Positions 1-7,400 of a stretch of 24,812 nucleotides of DNA are shown here, piece by piece (within the stretch, counting starts at the first letter, position 1; the number at the start of each line of letters is the position of its first letter). The translations under genes and the position numbers were made by a program. A model generated the notes under the pieces. That model did not search any database, was not told the DNA's origin, and saw only the letters and a list, made by a program, of their open reading frames with translations. This DNA is from CAYZEZ01 sp964477295 (lineage in GTDB: Bacteria; Bacteroidota; Bacteroidia; Bacteroidales; SM23-62): positions 1-24,812 of the forward strand of contig CAYZEZ010000027.1 of assembly GCA_964477295.1 (NCBI GenBank), read 5' to 3'.

Positions 1-1437
1 CGATAGTGACTGTGGCATTGCAGGTGGCTGAGTTGCCATTGACATCTTCAACGGTTAAGATAACCGTGTTGTTTCCTACATCATTGCAGTCGAATGTGTA
101 GTTGTCAAGGTACATCGTATCGATACCGCAGGCATCGCTGCTGCCATTATTAATATCACCAGTAGTAATTGAGGCATTACCTCCAGCGTCCAGCTGAACT
201 ATTACATTCTGACAAATGGCGGTCGGAGCAATATTATCTTCAACATTGACAGTGGCTGTGCACGTGCTTGAATTGCCATTGTTGTCTATAACTGTCAGTT
301 CAACAGTATTAGCCCCTACGTCCGCACAGCCAAAGTTGGTAATATCAAGGCTTCGTGAAGCAATCCCGCAGGCATCACTACTACCATTGTCTATATCAGC
401 AGAAGCAATGGTGGCCGTACCGAGAGCATTTAACTGGACAGTTATGTCCTGGCATACAGCTGTAGGTGAAACTGTATCCAACACAGTTACAGTAGCACCA
501 CAGGAATTGGTGTTGCTGTTATTATCCGTCACAGTAAGAGTAACTGCATTGGCACCCACATCTGAACAATCGAAGGTTGTGACATCCAAAGCAAGGTTAG
601 CAATTCCACAAGCATCACTGCTTCCATTGTCAATATCTGCAGGTACGATGGAGGCATTGCCCGACCCATCAAGGTATACACTGATATTCTGACAAACCGC
701 AGAGGGTGCAATATTGTCCTCAACTGTTACGGTTGCATTGCATGTACTAACATTGGCATTATCATCGGTTACAGTCAGCGTGACTGTATTGGCCCCTACA
801 TTAGCACAGGTGAAAGAACTTGGGTTTATAACCAGTGATGCAATTCCGCAATTGTCGGAGCTACCTGCATCAATATCCGCGGCCACAATAGATGCATTTC
901 CTCCAGCATCTAGCTGAACGGTTATATCATTGCATGAGGCAGTAGGAGAAATAGTATCAAGAACAGTAACTGTTGCACCACATGTATTGAAATTACCGTT
1001 GTTATCCGTCACCGTCAGGGTCACTGCATTGGCGCCGACATCTGCACAAGTAAAAGTAGTCTGATCGATAGATCTCAAAGCAATACCACAGGCATCGCTA
1101 CTTCCGCCATCAACATCTACTGCAGCAATATTCACAGTTCCTCCTGCATCCAGGTAAACGGTTATATCCTGGCAGGCCATGGTAGGTAAAACATTATCTT
1201 CAACTGTGATTGTTGCACCAGCAGTGTTCAGATTGCCATTTACATCAACCACCGTTAGTGTCACTGCATTGCCACCAACATTTGCACATGTGAAATCATA
1301 CACATCCAGGAACATAGTATCGATTCCGCATGCATCGCTGCTACCATTATCGACCATGGCTGCCGTAATGGAAGCATCCCCAAATCCATCCAACTGGACA
1401 GTCAGGTTTTGTGTGATGACTGTTGGGGCAGTCACAT
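1..1437 (-). repeat. Six HYR-like repeats of 240 bp (80 aa), the last cut by the window edge
   Basis: The GSSDACGI core recurs at about 1332, 1093, 852, 611, 371 and 131, a steady period of 240 bases. Each unit reads roughly (E/L)DxxxPT, CQ(D/N), VxLD, GxxASI, D(I/V)DxGSSDACGI, C(A/S/N)DVG, NxVxLTVxDxNGN, CxATVTV, with up to four Cys. The first unit has TQN where later units have CQN, so it lacks one Cys. This is the HYR-type immunoglobulin-like fold used as a stalk in adhesins. The period is long relative to read length, so the copy number should be checked. Confidence 0.88.
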
Positions 1438-4400
1438 CGCCTATCCTGACTGTATCGCTGTGGAGGGTCACACAGCCATTGTCGTCTGTTAGTGTCAAAT
1501 CATATGCACCATCTACTATATTATATAAGTCCTGTAGTGTTGAAGTAAATGTTCCGGGACCAGTCCAGCTGTAATCAAGAGGTACAGTACCTCCCGCGAC
1601 AGATATTTCTAGATCACCATCAGCCACACCGGAACAACTTACATCATTAATATTGTCGGTGACTACAGTTAAAGCCAAAGGCTCAATAATGGTTATCGAG
1701 TTGTTAGCAGTTTCAAGGAATCCGTCTGTAACCGTTACAGTATATAATCCGGGTTCAAGTGCAGTAATTGCCGAATCGGTTGAAGTAAAAGCCCCGGGAC
1801 CTGTCCATGAATAAGTATAAGGAGGCATTCCTCCACCTCCTGCAGCGGTTGCAGCTCCATCATCGAATCCAAAACAGGTAATATCTGTACCAGTAATGCC
1901 AACAAAAAGTGGATCGCCATTTACACATATCGAGAATGATCCGGAGGTCTGGTTATCATCAACAGATATATAATACCAATTTCCAATTGTCAAGGTATCG
2001 ACTGTAACGAGCATATCTCCCGTTGTTGCCGGATGCAGGCCACATCCAAGTTCAACACCCGCTTCATTCCAAAAAGCAGCCTGTTGTCTGCGCATTGTAC
2101 CATATACAGTACCGGTTCTGACTCTTAATTCAAAATTGTTATTAATTGCCTGGAATTTGAACCATACATTTTTATTATCTACTCCTCCCCAGCAAGAACC
2201 CATATCCTGGTCTGCTGTAGCAAACAAGTTGCTGTATTGTGCATCATTGGAACACCAGTTGTTCAGGTCGGTCAGCTCCAGTGCACCAGATTTGAAATCA
2301 TAGTCAGCAACATCATCAACACAAAGAGTGAAGGTGCCGCTGACATAGTCATCATCCACAGAGATCCAATACTGATGTCCTGCTGTTAACGTATCAATCT
2401 GCATGCTTATCGTACCTGTATTCCCAACCCAACGTGCACAGGCTACCTGGACACTATCGGCATTCCAGAGGGCCACCTGTTGCCGTTGCATGGTACCGTA
2501 AATTGTTCCTGTGCTGACCAGGGCTTTTATAAAGCTTCCCGTTGCGGTGAAAGTAAACCAGACATTCTTATTTACCGTTCCTGACCAGCAGTCACCCATA
2601 TCCCTGTCGGCTGTGGCAAATGTATTATTGTATTGCGCATCAGCGGAGCACCAGTCGCTTAGGTCGGTCAATTGGATCGCTCCTTCCCAGTAGTCATAGT
2701 CGGGATTTTTATCAAAACAAATAGTAAAGCTTCCGCTTGTAAGGTCGTCATCAACAGATATATAGTAAGTATTACCAACGATAAGTGAATCAGCGGATAA
2801 TGTTATAGTACCTGTAGTAGCAATCCATTTGGCACATCCCACTTCCATATCACTTTCGTTCCACATGGAAACCTGCTGACGACGCATTGTCCCGTATACA
2901 CTTCCGGTTTTAATCTGAACTTTCGCGAAACGGGTTTCGGCAGTAAACTTGAACCAGACATTGTTGTATTGTGTCCCGGTCCAGCAGGATCCTGTATCCC
3001 TGTCGAATGTGGCAAAAAGGTTATCATACTGGGCATCGCTGGAGCACCAGTCATCCATGTCGGTGATTTCGATGGCCCCTTCCCTGTAATCGAAACTATA
3101 ATTCTCATCGAGGCACAATGAGAAAGTTCCACTACGGTAATCATCATCAACAGAGATCCAGTACCTGTGTCCGGCAGTCAGTGTATCGGTCTGAAGGGTA
3201 ACTGTACCCGTATAATTTAACCACCTGGCACAAGCCACCTCATCACCGGCAGCATTCCAGAGGGATACCTGCTGACGGTACATCGTGCCATATATGTCTC
3301 CTGTTGTTACACCTACCTTAATATAGGATGAATTGGCAACGAAAGTAAACCATACATTCTTATAATCCGTTCCGGACCAACAGGAGCCGCTGTCCTCATC
3401 GTATGTGGCAAATACATTATCATAGGCAGCGTCTGCTGAGCACCAGTCATTCATATCTGTCAGCTCAATTGCGCCATCTTTGAAATCATAATCAATGTTT
3501 TCATCTGCACACAGGGTAAAACTTCCACTAACGTAGTCATCATCCACCGAAATCCAGTACCAGTCCCCGATGGCCAGGTCATTGGTTTGCAATGTTATGG
3601 TACCCTGATTGCTTATCCATTTAGTACAAGCTACCTCTTCACCAGCAGCATTCCAGAGGGATACCTGCTGTCGCTGCATGTTCCCGTAAATTGTGCCTGT
3701 ACTGACCCGTATCTTGATATATGTTGTATTTGCCTGGAACTTAAACCAAACATTCTTGTAAACAGTTCCCGTCCAGCATGAGCCGCTGTCTTCATCGTAA
3801 GTAGCAAATATATTATCATAGGCAGCATCCGCTGAACACCAGTCATTCAGGTCAGTTAATTCGATCGCACCATCTTTAAAATCATTATCAATGTTTTCAT
3901 CAACACAAAGAGTAAAACTACCGCTTACCCTGTCATCATCCACTGAGATCCAATACCAGTCCCCTATGGTCAGATCATTGGTTTGCATTGTTATTGTACC
4001 CTGATTGGCTACCCATAAGGCACAGGCTACTTCATCTCCTGCAGTATTCCAGAGAGATACCTGCTGACGCTGCATGTTGCCATAAATTGTACCTGTTTTA
4101 ATAAGGATCTTGATAAACGTAGTATTGGCCTGGAACTTAAACCAGACATTTTTATAAACAGTACCGGTCCAGCAAGATCCACTATCCTCATCATAGGTTG
4201 CGAATGTGTTTTCATAAGCGGCATCACTGGAACACCAGTCATTCAGGTCAGTCAGTTCGATGGCTCCTGCCCGGAAATCGTAATCGATATTGTCATCCAC
4301 GCATAACGAGAAGGTCCCGTTTACACGATCATCATCCACGGATATCCAATAATCGTTACCGATAGACAGGGTGTCGGTTTGCAGGGTGATTGTCCCCTGA

Positions 4401-7400
4401 TTTGCTATCCATACGGCACAGGCCACTTCATCGCCTGCTGCATTCCAGAGGGATACCTGCTGCCTTTGCATGGTTCCATAAATTTCACCTGTCTTTACCA
4501 GGACTTTAATAAAGCTTGTTGTAGCTGTAAATTTAAACCAGACATTTTTGTAGACGGTACCTGTCCAGCAGGATCCACTGTCTTCATCATAGGTTGCAAA
4601 AAGGTTGGTGTACGCAGCATCAGCAGAGCACCAGCCATTAAGATCAGTAAGTTCAATAGCTCCGGCCCTGAAATCATAATCTACTTCATCATCAATACAT
4701 AAGCTGAAAGTACCACTGACATTGTCATCGTCTACGGCAAAATGATACCAGTTACCTGGTGTTAGGGAATCGGACTGCAGGGTAATAGTACCCTGGTTGG
4801 CAATCCACACAGCACAGGCTACTTCAGCACCAGTGCTATTAAATAAGGCAACTTGCTGGCGTTGCATACTGCCATAACCGGGATTTCCGGTTTTTACCTC
4901 GACCTTTATCTGGTTAGTTGTAGCCTGGAACTTGAACCATCTGTTTTTAAAGGTTGCGCCACTCCAGCAAGAACCACTGATTACATCATTTGGTTCAGTT
5001 GAGTTTGTGTATGCAGCGGCAGGAGAACACCAATTGCTTAATTCTGTCAGCTCTGTGGCCCCTGGCGGGAACGGATATACAAGGTCATCTTCGACACATA
5101 GAGAAAAGGTTCCGCTGTTTCCTGTAGTTTCGTCATCATCTACTGAAATATAGTACCAATTGCCAATAGTAAGTGTTCCATTTACTATGGTAACTATACC
5201 AGAACCATTGATGTTTCCGCAATCCACCTCTACACCTGCGGCTGTCCAAAGGGCTACCTGCTGGCTCCGCATCTCACCGGCATCATTTCCCGTGATGACC
5301 TTAATGGTCACATTGGCTGAGGTGGCCTGGAACTTGAACCAGACATTTTTATTGGTTGCACCGGCCCAACATGAACCCTGTGATTCATCTGCCGTGGCAA
5401 TAATGTTACTGTATTTCGCGGAATCTGAGCACCATCCGTTCAGGTCGGATATTTCAATTGCATTGGCTTTGTCGTCGTTTGGATGTGCTTCTGTTACACA
5501 CAGGGTAAAGGTTCCACGATACCCACCTGGCCAGTTGTCCGCAGAGATGAAGTACCACTCACCGGGAGTAAGACCTGTTGAGGCTACTTCAATGTCACCA
5601 TAATCAGAGTAATATGTATTACATGAAACTTCAATTAAATTAGTATCCCACAGGGCAACATAAGGTCTTCGCAGGGTACCTTCAATTCCTTGAATTCTTA
5701 TCTGAACAGCTATATCAGTTGATGGAGCCTGGAATTTAAACCAGCGGTTATAATTTGGTCCGTTCACCCAGCATGATCCCCTGGCCTGATCGGCTGAAGC
5801 ACTTACTGTTGAATATTCCCCATACGCCGAACACCAATCAGTAAGATCAGAAAGTTCTATGGCTCCTTCAACAAAGTCATAACTGATCTCATCGTCAGTG
5901 CACAGAGTAAAGGTTCCACGATATCCTAAAGCGTTGTAATTATCTACAGATATATAATACCATTCTCCCGGTGTCAGGGCTGTATAAACAATTTCAAGGT
6001 CGCTGAACTGGGAAATATAACTGTCGCATGCCAGTTCTATACCCATTGTATCCCAAAGAGCAAGATACGGGTAATCCATGGTACCTTCAATATCCCCTGT
6101 TTTCAACCATATCGTTACATCAGTACCTGTTGCCTGGAACCTGAACCAGCGGTTAAAGTTCGGACCGGTATTCCAGCAGCTTCCCCGGGTTTCATCGGCA
6201 GAGGCGCCAATAGTGGTATACTCGGCATTGGCCGAACAATAATCCGCATAATTGGTAATCTCAATGGCCCCCGACTTGAAATCATAATCTATTGTATCAG
6301 TAATACAGAGCGTAAAGGATCCCCTGTATCCTAATGCATTGTAATTATCTACAGTTATATAATACCATTCACCAATTGTGAGTGTATCTGAACCCACCCG
6401 GAGGTCCTCATACTGGCTAACATACCTGGCACACGCTACCTGGTTCAGGTTGGTATCCCAGATGGCTATATAGGGATAATCCATGTCACCTTCCGATCCG
6501 CCTATTTTCAGGTCGACCATGATCTCGTTGGTTGTGGCCTGGAACATAAACCAACGGTTAAAGTTTGGGCCGGTATTCCAGCAGGATCCCGCAGATCCGT
6601 CTGCGGTGGCATTCAGGGTGGTATAGGCAGCATCGGCGGAGCACCAATTATTTAAGTCTGTCAGCTCGATAGCCCCTGCCTGGAAATCATAATCAATGAC
6701 ATCGGTTGCACATAATGTGAATGTTCCACGGTAACCGGTATTGGCGTAATTATCAACGGTGATATAATACCTGTCACCAGGGGTCAGTCCTGTGGCACCG
6801 ACGGTCAGATCATCATACCGCCCTATATACCTGGCACAGGCAATTTCATTATCAAGGCTGTCCCATATGGCGACATAAGGATAATCCATGTCTCCTTCCG
6901 ATCCACCAATTTTCAACTGAACCAGAATTTCCTCAGTGGTTGCCAGAAAGGTGAACCACCGGTTAAAATTGGGACCGGTATTCCAGCAGGATCCTTTAAA
7001 GCCGTCTGCTGTGGCAAGCATTGTAGTATATGCGGCATCTGCTGAACACCAGTTGTTCAGGTCGGTGATCTCGATGGCACCGGCCTTGAAATCGTAATCG
7101 ATTTCATCAGTAAGACATAAAGTAAATGTTCCCTGGTAACCCGTATTATTATAATTGTCAACTGTAATATAATATCTTTCTCCCGGAGTGAGAGTATCAG
7201 AACCGATGGATAGATCATCATACGTCCCTATATACCTGGCACAGGCAATTTGATTATCGAGACTATCCCACAAAGCTATGTACGGATATCGCATATCTCC
7301 CTCCGACCCGCCAATTTTCAACTGAATCAGGATTTCCTCGGTTGTTGCCACAAAGGTGAACCAGCGGTTAAAATTGGGACCGGTATTCCAGCATGATCCT

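Noticed and set aside
216..692. Plus-strand open frame of 158 codons
   Set aside because: It is the antisense shadow of the HYR-like repeats; it repeats every 240 bases only because the minus-strand gene does, and has no protein-like domain.
5160..5603. Plus-strand open frame of 147 codons
   Set aside because: Antisense shadow of the giant gene; the minus-strand frame has clear family motifs through this stretch.
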